Part shown: positions 27,509-37,375 of the stretch, piece by piece | How the letters are laid out: every line of letters begins with the position of its first letter | Position numbering within the stretch: the first letter of the stretch is position 1 | The notes under the pieces: model-generated | What the model saw: the letters and a program-made list of their open reading frames with translations, nothing else | The model's database searches: none | Told to the model about the DNA's origin: nothing | Translations under genes and position numbers: made by a program | DNA from: Bartonella senegalensis OS02 | GTDB lineage: Bacteria > Pseudomonadota > Alphaproteobacteria > Rhizobiales > Rhizobiaceae | Direction of reading: 5' to 3' | NCBI RefSeq assembly: GCF_000312545.1 | Contig: NZ_HE997540.1 | Span: forward strand, 551,537 to 589,121 | Length of the DNA: 37,585 nucleotides

Positions 27509-27717
27509 CTTATTTAAGCTTTCCCAAAAACAGTATAAATTTTGCTCGATAATGCGTGTAATGATCCGATTTTACAATTTGATTCAGATGCCAGAAATCG
27601 CTATGCTCGCTTTAACAGACCTGATCATACGTTTCAATTCACAGATAATAAAGATAAACATTGAAGTAAATAAAAAAGGGTATCAAAGCTTCACTTGAAG
27701 GAAACGAGCGCTTAAAA

Positions 27718-30462
27718 ATGGATAATAAAACCGACAACAAAAATAATTTAACCCCACAATCCGCTCCCTCATCTGCTCCCCATAAAGAACGCCCTACACC
27801 TATGATGGAGCAATATATCGAAATCAAAGCAGTCAATAGCGATTGCCTTCTTTTTTATCGTATGGGTGATTTCTACGAATTGTTTTTTAATGATGCGATT
27901 GAAGCTGCACAAGTTTTAGGAATTACACTGACAACACGCGGCAAACATTTAGGTGAAGATATTCCTATGTGTGGTGTTCCAATTCATGCTGCTGATGATT
28001 ATTTACAAAAATTGATCTCCTGCGGTTATCGTGTTGCTGTTTGTGAACAGACAGAAGACCCAGCAGAAGCTAAAAAGCGGGGATCAAAATCTATCGTTCG
28101 GCGCGATGTCGTGCGCCTTGTGACACCTGGAACCATAACAGAAGAAAAACTCCTCGATCCGACGCGGGCAAATTACCTGATGGCACTTACCCGCATTAAA
28201 ACCAGTGATGGAGAAGAATTTGCTCTTTCTTGGATTGATATCTCAACAGGTATATTTCGTGTAACAGAAAGCCGAACCGAAAAACTCTTAGCAGACATTA
28301 TGCGCGTCGATCCACAAGAAATCATTGTGGCAGATTCCTTTTTCCATGATAAATCCCATAAATCGCTTTTTAATGTTCTTGATCGTGTCGTTTCGCCTCA
28401 ACATGCTAGTCTATTTGATGTCATCACCGCTGAACACGACATTTGCAGTTATTTTAAACTCTCAACTCTTGAAGGCGTTGCTGATTACTCACGTCCTGAA
28501 CTGTCAGCAATTGCCGCAGCTATTCGTTATATCGAAAAAACACAAATCACGCATCGTCCTCCTCTCATGCGCCCTGAACGCCAAAATGAAAGTGCTACCC
28601 TTTTCATTGATGCTGCAACGAGATTGAGTCTAGAGCTTGTTCGAACCACATCGGGACAACGGGATGGAAGCTTGCTAAAAGCCATTGATCGTACCGTAAC
28701 AGGAGGAGGATCACGCCTTCTCGTTGATCGCCTTATTGCGCCTCTCACCACGCCTTCAGCTATTGATAAGCGTCTCGATTCAATCGCTTTTTTTCTGCGC
28801 GATACATCTGTTGCAGAAGCTATACAACTCATTTTAAAAGGGGGACCAGATATGCCCCGTGCTGTTTCACGTTTGGCTCTTGGACGAGGAGGTCCCCGTG
28901 ATATGGCTGCAATCCAGCGCGGCTTTGAAATCATTCATGAACTTCACCAACTGCTTAGCAATGAAGTGCTTCCGCAAGAAATCAGTGATGTACAACAGAT
29001 TTTCTCACATTTACCCACTGCTTTACATTTGCGTTTAGAACAAGCATTAGCCGATGATCTGCCTCTACTTAAACGAGACGGGGGTTTTATTCGCCCTCAG
29101 TATCATAAAGAACTCGATGAAATGCGTGCGTTGCGTGATGAATCTCGCCGCGTTATCGCTGAACTTCAAGCACAATATGCTCAAGAAACAGATATTAAAA
29201 CACTCAAAATAAAGCATAATAATATTCTAGGCTACTTCATTGAAGTAACCAACTTACAAGCAACTGCTCTCACCAATACTCCTCAAGCAAAAGCCCGTTT
29301 TATCCACCGACAAACAATGGCAAATGCTATGCGCTTTACCACGACTGAGCTTGCTGAACTTGAAAGCCGTATTGCCCACGCTGCTAACCATGCACTGACA
29401 CTTGAGTTGGAAATCTTTGACACGCTTGTTCATGAAATTACTGAACAGGTTGATTTTATTCGTAAAGCCGCTGAAGCACTTGCTATTTTAGATGTTTCCG
29501 TTGCTTTAGCACATTTGGCTGAAGAACAAGGATATTGTCGTCCTAAAATTGATCAGTCGCTTACCTTTCGTATTACCGCAGGACGCCATCCTGTCGTAGA
29601 ACAAGCACTCCGAAAGCAAGCAGCAGAACCCTTTGTTGCCAATAACTGTGACCTCTCTGTGCAAAAAAATCATCAATATGCAGCGATATGGCTTTTGACA
29701 GGTCCCAATATGGGAGGAAAATCAACCTTTTTGCGACAAAATGCTCTCATCGCCATTATGGCGCAAATGGGGTCCTTTGTTCCAGCAACCTCAGCCCATA
29801 TTGGCGTTGTTGATCGCTTGTTTAGTCGTGTTGGTGCTTCTGATGATCTTGCACGGGGGCGTTCAACTTTCATGATGGAAATGGTTGAAACAGCAACGAT
29901 TCTTAATCATGCTAGTCAAAATTCCTTGGTTATTCTTGATGAAATTGGACGAGGAACATCAACCTTTGATGGACTTTCAATTGCCTGGGCAACTGTTGAA
30001 TATCTTCATGAAGTTAACCAGTGTCGTGCTATTCTCGCCACACATTTTCATGAAATGACAGCACTCACAGAAAAGCTTGATCGCCTTCATAATGTAACCA
30101 TGAAAGTCAAAAATTGGGATGGTGATGTAGTTTTTCTTCACGAAGTCATGCCAGGAGCTGCAGACCGATCTTACGGCGTACAAGTTGCAAAACTTGCTGG
30201 ACTTCCCAAGGCAGTTATTACACGTGCTACAAACGTCCTCCACCAATTAGAACAAGGTGAAATGGCTGGAAAAGGACATAAATTAATCGATGACTTACCG
30301 CTCTTTTCTCTTAAAGCAACATCTCCCCTCAATGAAGAAACAAACAAATATTCTGCGCTCCATGAAGCTGTTAAAAATATCCATCCTGACGAACTCTCTC
30401 CTAAGCAAGCTTTAGAAGCACTTTATCACCTTAAACAACTTGAAAAAAACAACCCCTTATGA
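27718..30462 (+). CDS. mutS: DNA mismatch repair protein MutS
   Basis: Recognises base mismatches and small loops and recruits MutL. The 914 residues are full length: mismatch-binding domain with the Phe-x-Glu motif in GDFYELF (near residue 52), connector and lever domains, and the ATPase domain with Walker [11 protein letters not shown] (about 661-670), Walker [17 protein letters not shown] (about 737-752), the switch [10 protein letters not shown] and a C-terminal tail ending in [24 protein letters not shown] lies upstream of the ATG. In many rhizobia glnD follows; here there is decayed DNA that includes a second copy of this gene's 3' end. Confidence 0.98.
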   Translation: MDNKTDNKNNLTPQSAPSSAPHKERPTPMMEQYIEIKAVNSDCLLFYRMGDFYELFFNDAIEAAQVLGITLTTRGKHLGEDIPMCGVPIHAADDYLQKLISCGYRVAVCEQTEDPAEAKKRGSKSIVRRDVVRLVTPGTITEEKLLDPTRANYLMALTRIKTSDGEEFALSWIDISTGIFRVTESRTEKLLADIMRVDPQEIIVADSFFHDKSHKSLFNVLDRVVSPQHASLFDVITAEHDICSYFKLSTLEGVADYSRPELSAIAAAIRYIEKTQITHRPPLMRPERQNESATLFIDAATRLSLELVRTTSGQRDGSLLKAIDRTVTGGGSRLLVDRLIAPLTTPSAIDKRLDSIAFFLRDTSVAEAIQLILKGGPDMPRAVSRLALGRGGPRDMAAIQRGFEIIHELHQLLSNEVLPQEISDVQQIFSHLPTALHLRLEQALADDLPLLKRDGGFIRPQYHKELDEMRALRDESRRVIAELQAQYAQETDIKTLKIKHNNILGYFIEVTNLQATALTNTPQAKARFIHRQTMANAMRFTTTELAELESRIAHAANHALTLELEIFDTLVHEITEQVDFIRKAAEALAILDVSVALAHLAEEQGYCRPKIDQSLTFRITAGRHPVVEQALRKQAAEPFVANNCDLSVQKNHQYAAIWLLTGPNMGGKSTFLRQNALIAIMAQMGSFVPATSAHIGVVDRLFSRVGASDDLARGRSTFMMEMVETATILNHASQNSLVILDEIGRGTSTFDGLSIAWATVEYLHEVNQCRAILATHFHEMTALTEKLDRLHNVTMKVKNWDGDVVFLHEVMPGAADRSYGVQVAKLAGLPKAVITRATNVLHQLEQGEMAGKGHKLIDDLPLFSLKATSPLNEETNKYSALHEAVKNIHPDELSPKQALEALYHLKQLEKNNPL

Positions 30463-30649
30463 CAAATCAAACCACGAGCCCTTTCTTAATCATTCTTATA
30501 AATTTTGTACGTTAAGATGTAAGAATAAAAGTACAGTGGTGGTCTTATTCCTTTGTAAAGGACTGAAATGTTAATAGAAAGAAATATGCCATCAATAAAG
30601 TGCACAGAATGACAAAATTTTATTATTTATAGAGGACAAATATTTCAAA

Positions 30650-30826
30650 TGAAATGGCAGAAAAAAGATATAAATTAATCGATGGCTTACCACTCTTTTC
30701 TCTTAAAGCAACATCTTCCCTCAATGAAGAAACAAATAAACATTCTGCGCTCCATGAAGCTTTTTAAAATATCCACATCCTGACGAACTCTCTCCTAAGC
30801 AAGCTTTAGAAGCACTTTATCACCTA
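30650..30826 (+). pseudogene. Duplicated mutS 3' end, decayed
   Basis: About 175 bp closely match mutS 30259-30433, some 390 bp downstream of the parent in the same direction. Shared blocks include AAATTAATCGATG.CTTACC, CTCTTTTCTCTTAAAGCAAC, TCTGCGCTCCATGAAGCT and CTCTCTCCTAAGCAAGC. The copy keeps the mutS frame (residues about 848-880) until GCTTTTTAA, where a change from GCTGTTAAA creates a stop; a small insertion then shifts the frame. The match ends at CACCT, before the mutS stop codon. Confidence 0.93.
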
Positions 30827-32270
30827 AGATGCGTGTGAAGGCTTAAAATTTTCTCTGTGATTATTGTTGAAGGCATTCCTGTTGTTTTTGCAAATGGTGA
30901 CGCTTCCTCTTTCCTTCAAAAAATAAGATAGTATCCCATTGATCCATGGCAAGGAGTATAATTATCCTTAAACGTTATTATGAAGCCTTCTATCAGAAAG
31001 GAATCTGATATCCGATTTTAGAAGAGCTAATCAAAAATTATGAACCACAATGGTAAAGCTGTAAAAAGCAATGTCAATTTTGTTCGGTTTTATCCCTTTG
31101 TTACAAACTGTAGATTATGCTATGGGCTGTAAATAAGGTTACTATGAGAGGAAAAGTTGGGAAGATGCAAGTGATATGTAACCTAAACAATTCATGCTGG
31201 AGTGGATGCCTTGGCTCAATCTTTACGTTTTTTCTCACTTAAAGGAATTGGAATATCCTTATTCAGAAACGGAAACTTCTCAAAAGATTTTACAAAAATT
31301 CTTGCTGATAAAGATTATACTTCAGAGAAGCAAAAAGAAAGCGTGAGAAAGACATCTGCATTTCTTGCCTGCTTTTCTATTCAAATAGAAAAATACTGCA
31401 TAAAAATAATGAACCTTTACCCAAATATTACATTACCTTATTGAAGGTTTTTTTCAATAAACTAAAGCATCTTAGACGTTTCTCTTCATGATTGGCTAAA
31501 AAAACCTTCTTCTTTTATGAGATTCCTGATTTATACTTTAATCGTTCTCTAAAGAATTAAGAGTATAGAACCCCAAAATACTGACTATTTACCCTATTAT
31601 CATTGCCTTTTACCTCAATGTATCTTGATCAAGATAATGCTCTGGAGAAAAAGTTTGCGCATAATAATTATTCAGATCAATTTTTGGCTATCATACCAAA
31701 AAGATTGAGACACACCCTGCTATTGTCACGGATTCGCTCGCTTTTGCAAAATTCCCATAAAGAACGATGAGCTCTTCGTCTTGCGAACAAGCATATTACT
31801 CTCGTGAATCACATCTTTTTCATGATTAAGATCAACTCTATTATAGAAAAATTGGCAAAAATCTCTCCTGTTTTGAAAGATCATTCGGTACCCTATGATA
31901 AAATTCACGAACCGTTGATTCATGTATCTGCTTTGCACCCTATCGACGGAAAGCTTCTTTCATTTTTTTATATGAACCCTCTCAACAGAAAGATCAGTCT
32001 CACTACATCTCATTCCTCTAAAAGTTCCATAATACTAACAATGCGATGAAGTTCATTCTTCTGACATTATATTAAAAAGTAAAAGCTCGCAAAAAACTGG
32101 AAAATGGTTTGAAAGATGATTCATATCCGTCATGGTAAAATCCACCTCATCTTCTTGCGATGCTGCTCAAAAATGAAATCCGTAAAAACTCTAATACCAT
32201 ATCATCATGACTTGACATGTCCTGTTACGCACATTGAATAACCCATTTGAAGTACTCAATATTATAATAT
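30827..32270. other. Decayed coding region, identity unknown
   Basis: Short protein-like pieces interrupted by stops: 30855-30930 (VEGIPVVFANGDASSFLQK), 31143-31370 (two frames: YERKSWEDASDM, then MLEWMPWLNLYVF), 31617-31769 (LDQDNALEKKFAHNNYSDQF) and 31804-32049 (LKDHSVPYDKIHEPLIHVSA). I recognise none of them, and no GlnD motif was found although glnD often follows mutS in relatives. The open frames at 31202-31444 and 31804-32049 lack ribosome-binding sites and are treated as remnants. Confidence 0.5.
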
Positions 32271-32493
32271 ATTGATTTATAAGGAATAATTTATCTTTTT
32301 GCACCTTGAATGACAGAGACAAGTTATTGATTTATAATGATAATCTAGCGTTATTCATATTGAATTAAAGACCCGAATAACCTAAGATTCTCTCATTTCA
32401 AACTTGTCTATCTTGGATCAATCAAAATCACTCGCTTGCATATCAAAAGCGGGGCTGGTGTGTGGGTAAAAACTATATAAGAAAGGAGTAAAA
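32271..32493 (+). repeat. Integrase leader region (copy at the intact gene)
   Basis: The second copy of the leader seen at 20141-20308, here in plus orientation ahead of the intact integrase. It is longer because the ATTGATTTATAA..TTGAAT segment occurs twice (about 32271-32320 and 32326-32375), an internal partial duplication. The last 60 bases contain TCAATCAAAATCACTCGC and the ribosome-binding site GAAAGGAG. As noncoding DNA conserved with the gene it may hold the promoter or integrase arm sites; that is inference. Confidence 0.8.
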
Positions 32494-33660
32494 ATGGTCC
32501 TTATGAACCGTCTTAATGCAAAGGCTGTCGCAACATTGGGGGCTGGCAAATATAACGATGGTGCCGGCTTGTTACTCCATAAGCGTAAAGATGGAGGTGC
32601 TCAATGGCTTTATCGTTATACCATTCATGGTCGGCGCCGTGAAATGGGCTTGGGTGCTTTAAGAGATGTCTCTCTAAAACAAGCCCGTGAATTGGCAAAT
32701 GGGTGGCGTTCTGTTCTTCATGAAGGTCGTGACCCCATTAAAGAACGTGAGAAACAAAAGCGTGAAGCAATGCGCAATCTCCATTATTTAAAAGATATTG
32801 CTTTAGATGCTTTTGAAAGTCGGAAAGCTGAATTAAAAGGGGATGGAAAAGATGGAAACTGGTTTTTGCATTTACGCCTTCATATTCTCCCTAAATTAGG
32901 TTGCCTTCCCGTTTCTGAGATTACCCAAACAGAGATACGCGATACGCTTGCTCCCATTTGGCATACAAAAGCTGGAACTGCTCGAACAGCATTGATGCGT
33001 CTCAATCTTTGTCTCAAACATGCGGCTGCCTTAGGATTGGATGTTGATTTACAAGCAACAGAAAAAGCACGGGTACTCTTAGGTAAACAACGTCATAAAA
33101 AACAAAGTTTACCAGCTATGGATTGGAAAGATGTGCCTGATTTTTACCAATTTCTCTGCAAAACAACAACTATAAAACATTTAGCTTTGCGTTTGCTTAT
33201 TTTGACAGGCGTTCGTATTTTTCCTTTACGTCACATTCATAAAGATCAGATTGAAGACGATATATGGACTATCCCCGCTGAAAATATGAAAGGCAAGCGT
33301 GATGCTACAACAGAATTTCGCGTGCCTCTATCAACAGAAGCACTAAAAATAATTGAACAAGCCCGTTGTATCTCTAAAAGTGATTTCATCTTTTCACTTA
33401 CTAATCGTGATCCTCTTTCACCTACGATGATGGCTGCGTACATGAGAAAAAATAAAATTGAAGCCTGCCCCCATGGTTTTCGTTCTAGTTTACGCAATTG
33501 GCTTGCTGAAACAACCGATGCCCCCTATGAGGTCGCTGAAACCATTCTAAGTCATACGGTAGGAGGGCAAGTAGAGCGTGCCTATCGTCGGACTGACTAT
33601 TTAGAACAGCGCCGGGTTTATATGGATAAATGGGCGGCTTATGTCACCGGTCAATCTTAA
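32494..33660 (+). CDS. P4-type tyrosine recombinase (integrase)
   Basis: Site-specific recombinase that integrates and excises the element to its right. The 388 residues start with the arm-binding domain of the DUF4102 type (RLNAKAVATL, DGAGLLL, GLGALRDVSLKQAREL), then a core-binding helical domain (about 100-180) and the catalytic domain: R241, a lysine near K266, H327 and R330 in HGFRSSLR, H354 in LSHTVGG, and Y364 in AYRR as nucleophile. After R241 the usual GxRxxE glutamate region reads GVRIFPLR, a variation. GGAG lies 5 bases before the ATG. No tRNA gene abuts it, although such integrases usually target tRNA genes. Degenerate copies exist at 16337 and 20140. Confidence 0.95.
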   Translation: MVLMNRLNAKAVATLGAGKYNDGAGLLLHKRKDGGAQWLYRYTIHGRRREMGLGALRDVSLKQARELANGWRSVLHEGRDPIKEREKQKREAMRNLHYLKDIALDAFESRKAELKGDGKDGNWFLHLRLHILPKLGCLPVSEITQTEIRDTLAPIWHTKAGTARTALMRLNLCLKHAAALGLDVDLQATEKARVLLGKQRHKKQSLPAMDWKDVPDFYQFLCKTTTIKHLALRLLILTGVRIFPLRHIHKDQIEDDIWTIPAENMKGKRDATTEFRVPLSTEALKIIEQARCISKSDFIFSLTNRDPLSPTMMAAYMRKNKIEACPHGFRSSLRNWLAETTDAPYEVAETILSHTVGGQVERAYRRTDYLEQRRVYMDKWAAYVTGQS

Positions 33661-33869
33661 AATACGGGGTGCAATATCCCATTATCTGTGGATAACTTGC
33701 TCTCTCTGTTTTCTCATTCTCTCTCAATAAGTTTCATAAATTATCACATCAGAAAATGTATGATAATATATTGTTTTTTATGATTAAAATACCTTCAAAA
33801 AACAACCAAAATGTGCTTAATAAATGGGCATGATTTGTTTCTATTTTTTACTCTTGAAAGGATTTTAAT

Positions 33870-34070
33870 ATGACAGAAAATGATGTTCTTTTAACTGACC
33901 GTGAAAGTGCAAAATTGCTTCATATGAGTGTTTCAACATTCCGCCGTCATGTGACCAATGGCTCTTTACCAAAACCTTTAAAATTTGGCTTTTTATCCCG
34001 TTGGTTACAATCAGATCTTTTGAATGTCATAGAGCAAGCAAAACAGCAACGTTATAACGACGTCGCATAA
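33870..34070 (+). CDS. AlpA-like helix-turn-helix regulator
   Basis: A 66-residue winged helix-turn-helix protein of the AlpA/excisionase (MerR-like) class, which in P4-type elements controls integrase expression or excision. LLTDRESAKLLHMSVSTFRR is the helix-turn-helix, followed by HVTNGSLPKPLKFG and a short wing SRWLQSDLL. GAAAGGA lies 8 bases before the ATG. It is 209 bp downstream of the integrase; the gap contains a perfect DnaA box (TGTGGATAA at 33687-33695). The role in this element is inferred from family and position. Confidence 0.88.
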   Translation: MTENDVLLTDRESAKLLHMSVSTFRRHVTNGSLPKPLKFGFLSRWLQSDLLNVIEQAKQQRYNDVA

Positions 34071-34077
34071 AAGAAAA

Positions 34078-34102
34078 CCTTGTCACGTAAGGACGGACAA
34101 GG
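34078..34102 (+). terminator. Stem-loop after the AlpA-like gene
   Basis: CCTTGTC (34078-34084) and GACAAGG (34096-34102) form a 7-bp stem with an 11-base loop, 7 bases after the stop. There is no long T run, so it may be a weak terminator or an mRNA stabiliser before the primase gene. Confidence 0.5.
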
Positions 34103-34169
34103 CTTTCCATTTTCACTCAAAGAATGAATAGCAAAATCCGTTCTGTGACGCAAGTAACAGGACAATATT

Positions 34170-35033
34170 ATGTTTTATGAAAATTCTGAGGGCATCACAA
34201 ATGCCTTGCGGGGGATTTGGCATGGGCATTATGGAAGTGCCCGTTGTCCAGCCCATGATGATCAATTGCCTAGTCTATCTCTTTCCAATGGACATGATGG
34301 GCGTCTCTTACTCACTTGTTATGCTGGCTGCTCTTTTAAAGAGATCATACAAGCGCTTAGAAGAATTGGCTTGCTTGGGAAACAAGCCTTTGTTGATAGA
34401 GCCTATAATCACACGCTCTCTTTCTCAAAACAGAAAGCAGAAAGAGCAAAAGAGATTTGGCAACAAAGCCAACCGATTAAAAACACTTTAGCAGAAACCT
34501 ATTTACGCAATCGGGGGATCACATGTGAATTGCCTGCTGATTTACGCTTTCACGACAAATGCCCGCACCCATTAGGGATAACACTGCCCGCGTTGGTTGC
34601 TCTTGTTAAGAGCGTTGGTTTTTTCGCCATTCATAGAACCTTTTTACAAGCCAATGGCCGCAAAACAGATCAGAAACCAGCAAAAGCCATGTTGGGTTCT
34701 GTCATGGGCGGTGCTGTGCATTTAAGTCAAGCCAATCCAAAACATCTGGTTATTTGTGAAGGCATTGAAACGGGTCTCTCTCTGCTGTCTGGATTGTTAT
34801 CAGAGCCCGTGAATGTATGGGCGTCTCTTTCAACCAGTGGCATGATGCGTGTGAATTTACCCCCAATAAAAGGACGTCTGACAATCGCAATAGATGGAGA
34901 TGATGCGGGTCGTAAAGCAGGTTTTACCCTTGCAAAGCGTGCTTATAACCAAGGCTTTGAGGTCTTTATCATGCAAGCTCCAAAAGGAATGGACTTTAAT
35001 AACGTATTACTTTCTCAAAAGAGGAAACTATGA
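34170..35033 (+). CDS. Toprim primase-like protein
   Basis: Primase-type protein of the element's replication module. The 287 residues contain an N-terminal zinc-binding region with C26 and H29 (CPAHDD) and C50 and C54 (CYAGC), a helical middle (80-130), and a Toprim domain with CEGIETG (196-202, catalytic Glu) and IDGDDAG (241-247, metal-binding Asp), then the family-typical GMDFNNVL. It resembles the zinc-finger plus Toprim part of P4-type primases without a helicase domain. AGGA precedes the ATG. Its TGA overlaps the next gene's start as ATGA, so the two were translated together. Confidence 0.9.
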   Translation: MFYENSEGITNALRGIWHGHYGSARCPAHDDQLPSLSLSNGHDGRLLLTCYAGCSFKEIIQALRRIGLLGKQAFVDRAYNHTLSFSKQKAERAKEIWQQSQPIKNTLAETYLRNRGITCELPADLRFHDKCPHPLGITLPALVALVKSVGFFAIHRTFLQANGRKTDQKPAKAMLGSVMGGAVHLSQANPKHLVICEGIETGLSLLSGLLSEPVNVWASLSTSGMMRVNLPPIKGRLTIAIDGDDAGRKAGFTLAKRAYNQGFEVFIMQAPKGMDFNNVLLSQKRKL

Positions 35034-36095
35034 AAGAGTGTAATTTACAAAACAACAATGAAAATACCCCCGTCAATGATAACGATAATGCCTCTTTAAA
35101 TGATAATACTTGTTTAAAAGCTATTCCTTATGAACAAGCCTTGCAACAAAATGGCTGGGGGGAATTAAAACCGATTGGTACGTCTCTTTTACCCGTCGAA
35201 CCTTTTAATCCATTACAGCTCCCAATGCCGTTCATGGACTATATTTATGACGTTTCAGAGCGTCAACAAGCCCCTCTCGATTTTATTGCTGTCTCTGCTT
35301 TATGTGGCTTGGCTGCTGTGATTGGCAATGGCGTGCGGGTTGCTCCAAAGCAATATGATGATTGGACAATTGTTCCTAATCTTTGGGGGGGGCTCTTATT
35401 GGTCAATCATCAACATATAAAACACCAGCCATGAAAGCTGCTTTAGCACCTATCACGTGCCTTCAAAAGCAATGGTATAAAGAGTGGTTAAAGCAGAAAG
35501 AAAAACAAGAAATTGAAGAGATACTTGAAACTTTAGACAAATCAAAAAAAACAAGCCCCTTATACGCAATGCTTTATATAGCAAAGACAATGATAGTTTT
35601 TTACAACAGTTTCAAATACTGATCTTTCCCGATGAACGAAAAGAGTGGTTATGGGTTGATAGACCTCCAAATCAAACGGCATGGGAAAACTATCAAGAGA
35701 TCTTTCGTTCTCTTTATGATAAACCATTAAGATCACCCAAACCTCCCATTATCATGCGTTTTTCTGCTGATACTCAAGAGATGTTTCGTGAATGGTGGGA
35801 AAATTTTCAAAGAACAATCAAAGGAGGAAATTTCTCTACAAATTTACAATCATATCTTTTGAAAATGGATAAAACCATACCAACCCTTGCCTTGATTTTT
35901 GAACTGTGTGAAGGTGGGCGTTTTAAAATCAATAGAGATGCCCTTGAGAGAGCCTTGTATTGGGGAAAATATCTGATAAGTCACGCAAAACTTCTTTATG
36001 CGGCAGGGGATACATTAACAGCAGAGCGTGCAAAATTGATTATCAAACGCTGTGATCATTTATCCTACATTTTAGATTACGGTATAATCTTTTAA
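35030..36095 (+). pseudogene. Broken DUF3987 replication protein gene
   Basis: Partner of the primase in many alphaproteobacterial elements (DUF3987, ATPase/helicase-like). Part 1 (35030-35434) is open to PNLWGG. At a run of eight G (35385-35392) the frame shifts, and the Walker-A-like region GQSSTYKTPAMKAAL continues in another frame to 35622. A third part, readable from about 35571 in yet another frame (SKDNDSFLQQFQ, LWVDRPPNQTAW, then the C-terminal helices), runs to 36095. The stretch expected between the Walker A and the FLQQFQ region (Walker B and more) is missing, and the C-terminus looks short. This implies frameshift plus internal deletion; inactivity is inferred. Confidence 0.85.
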
Positions 36096-36241
36096 AGGCA
36101 ATATAAAAGAAGAGTATTCTATTTAAAATAGGTTTTCGTAAATTTCTCAAAACAATCTAAAAAAATATTTAAAAATTCAAATTGCATCTTTAATTTGAAT
36201 TATAAATACATTATCAGACTTTTGACGTTGACCAAGGGTTT

Positions 36242-36886
36242 ATGATGATGAAGTTTTCTATTTTATTTTGTTTGTTAATACTCACAGCTTGTAGTCCTAA
36301 AAACCATTTAACACGTTTGAACGGAATTGTGGATCCAAACTACAAGGGAAAATTTCAAACAAAAAAGATGGTCATAGGAGGTGTTGGCATGTCTATTTCT
36401 GAGCAAAAAGAACTTGAAGACACCTTGGCAAAATCCCTCTTTAAATACAATGTACAGATATTGAGAGGATTAGAACTTTTCCCCCCAATTCGTAATTATT
36501 CCTATAACGAGATGAATAAAATTATAACAAATAAAGGCGTAGATGCACTCCTAATAGTTAGCGTTGATAATCGTGCTATATCACAGACATATATCCCGCC
36601 AACATATTATCCGGGAACCTCTACAAGTACTATTTCGGAATTGGGACACTTTGTTACCGTAACAACTAGGACGACACCAGGTTATGTGAGCGGTGGATAT
36701 AATATTAATAAGCCCAGCATAAGTGTTAGTGTTTACCTTAAAAATGCAAAAAATAAAGAAACCATATGGCTAGCAAAAGGTTCTAGTGATGGAAATGCTT
36801 TTGCATCGTTTTCTGATCTCATAGTAAACGTTGCTGAAACAACTGTTGAAAAACTAGCCAAAGAGGGACTTATCGCCCCAAAGTAG
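36242..36886 (+). CDS. Orphan lipoprotein of unknown function
   Basis: A 214-residue protein with a lipoprotein signal: three Met, KFSILFCLLI, then lipobox LTAC with Cys 17, so it should be lipid-anchored. The mature part has a soluble alpha/beta look: MVIGGVGMSISEQKELEDTL, a segment GVDALLIVSVDN, a Thr/Pro/Tyr-rich loop (about 115-150) and a closing helix VNVAETTVEKLAKEG. I do not recognise a named family; small lipoproteins that assist other envelope factors look similar. AAGGG lies a few bases upstream. It sits in the element between replication genes and the helicase-like gene, so it is probably cargo. Confidence 0.8.
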   Translation: MMMKFSILFCLLILTACSPKNHLTRLNGIVDPNYKGKFQTKKMVIGGVGMSISEQKELEDTLAKSLFKYNVQILRGLELFPPIRNYSYNEMNKIITNKGVDALLIVSVDNRAISQTYIPPTYYPGTSTSTISELGHFVTVTTRTTPGYVSGGYNINKPSISVSVYLKNAKNKETIWLAKGSSDGNAFASFSDLIVNVAETTVEKLAKEGLIAPK

Positions 36887-37375
36887 AGTTAGAAAAATAG
36901 CAGCATAATCACGAAGTAAAGACAGTTTATAATCATAAGAAATGCTATCAAGATCATTATAGTTATTGGTTTTGGAGGTTTAGGGGGGGAGGTCCTTTTA
37001 CCCATTATTATTTTATTTTTTAGTCAAGAATAAAAGTTATTATATTTCAATGTGTTAAGATTTATGATTTTTCCAAAAAAACAACCTATATCGACAATGC
37101 AACTTATAAATTCAACTGATAAAATATGTTATGGGGAGTTTTGTAGGTGTTTTGGGAGTTTTTTAAACAAACAAAACCTATCAAAATACTCATTCTGATG
37201 TTTTTAAACACGTAGTGCATTTGTCTTGATTAACACGTCAAACGAACAGCAAATTCCACTATTTTGCTGCTTATAAGCGTCATTTATAAAATTTAATTTT
37301 AAGCAATTTAATAGACTTCATTCCGTTTCTTTATGATCTTTGATCATACCATACGCCAATGGAGTTTATCTTAAT
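36887..37375. other. Noncoding between lipoprotein and helicase-like gene
   Basis: About 490 bp, A+T-rich, with a G7 run near 36983. A stop-bounded hydrophobic stretch (about 36920-37033, including VIGFGGLGGEVLLPIIILFF) has no ATG, GTG or TTG in frame and is not called. The promoter of the downstream gene probably lies here. Confidence 0.45.

Noticed and set aside
31804..32049. 81-codon open frame before the integrase
   Set aside because: Partly protein-like but without a ribosome-binding site and surrounded by interrupted pieces; treated as a gene remnant rather than a gene.
36920..37033. Hydrophobic stretch that could be a small membrane peptide
   Set aside because: There is no ATG, GTG or TTG between the upstream stop and the hydrophobic part.
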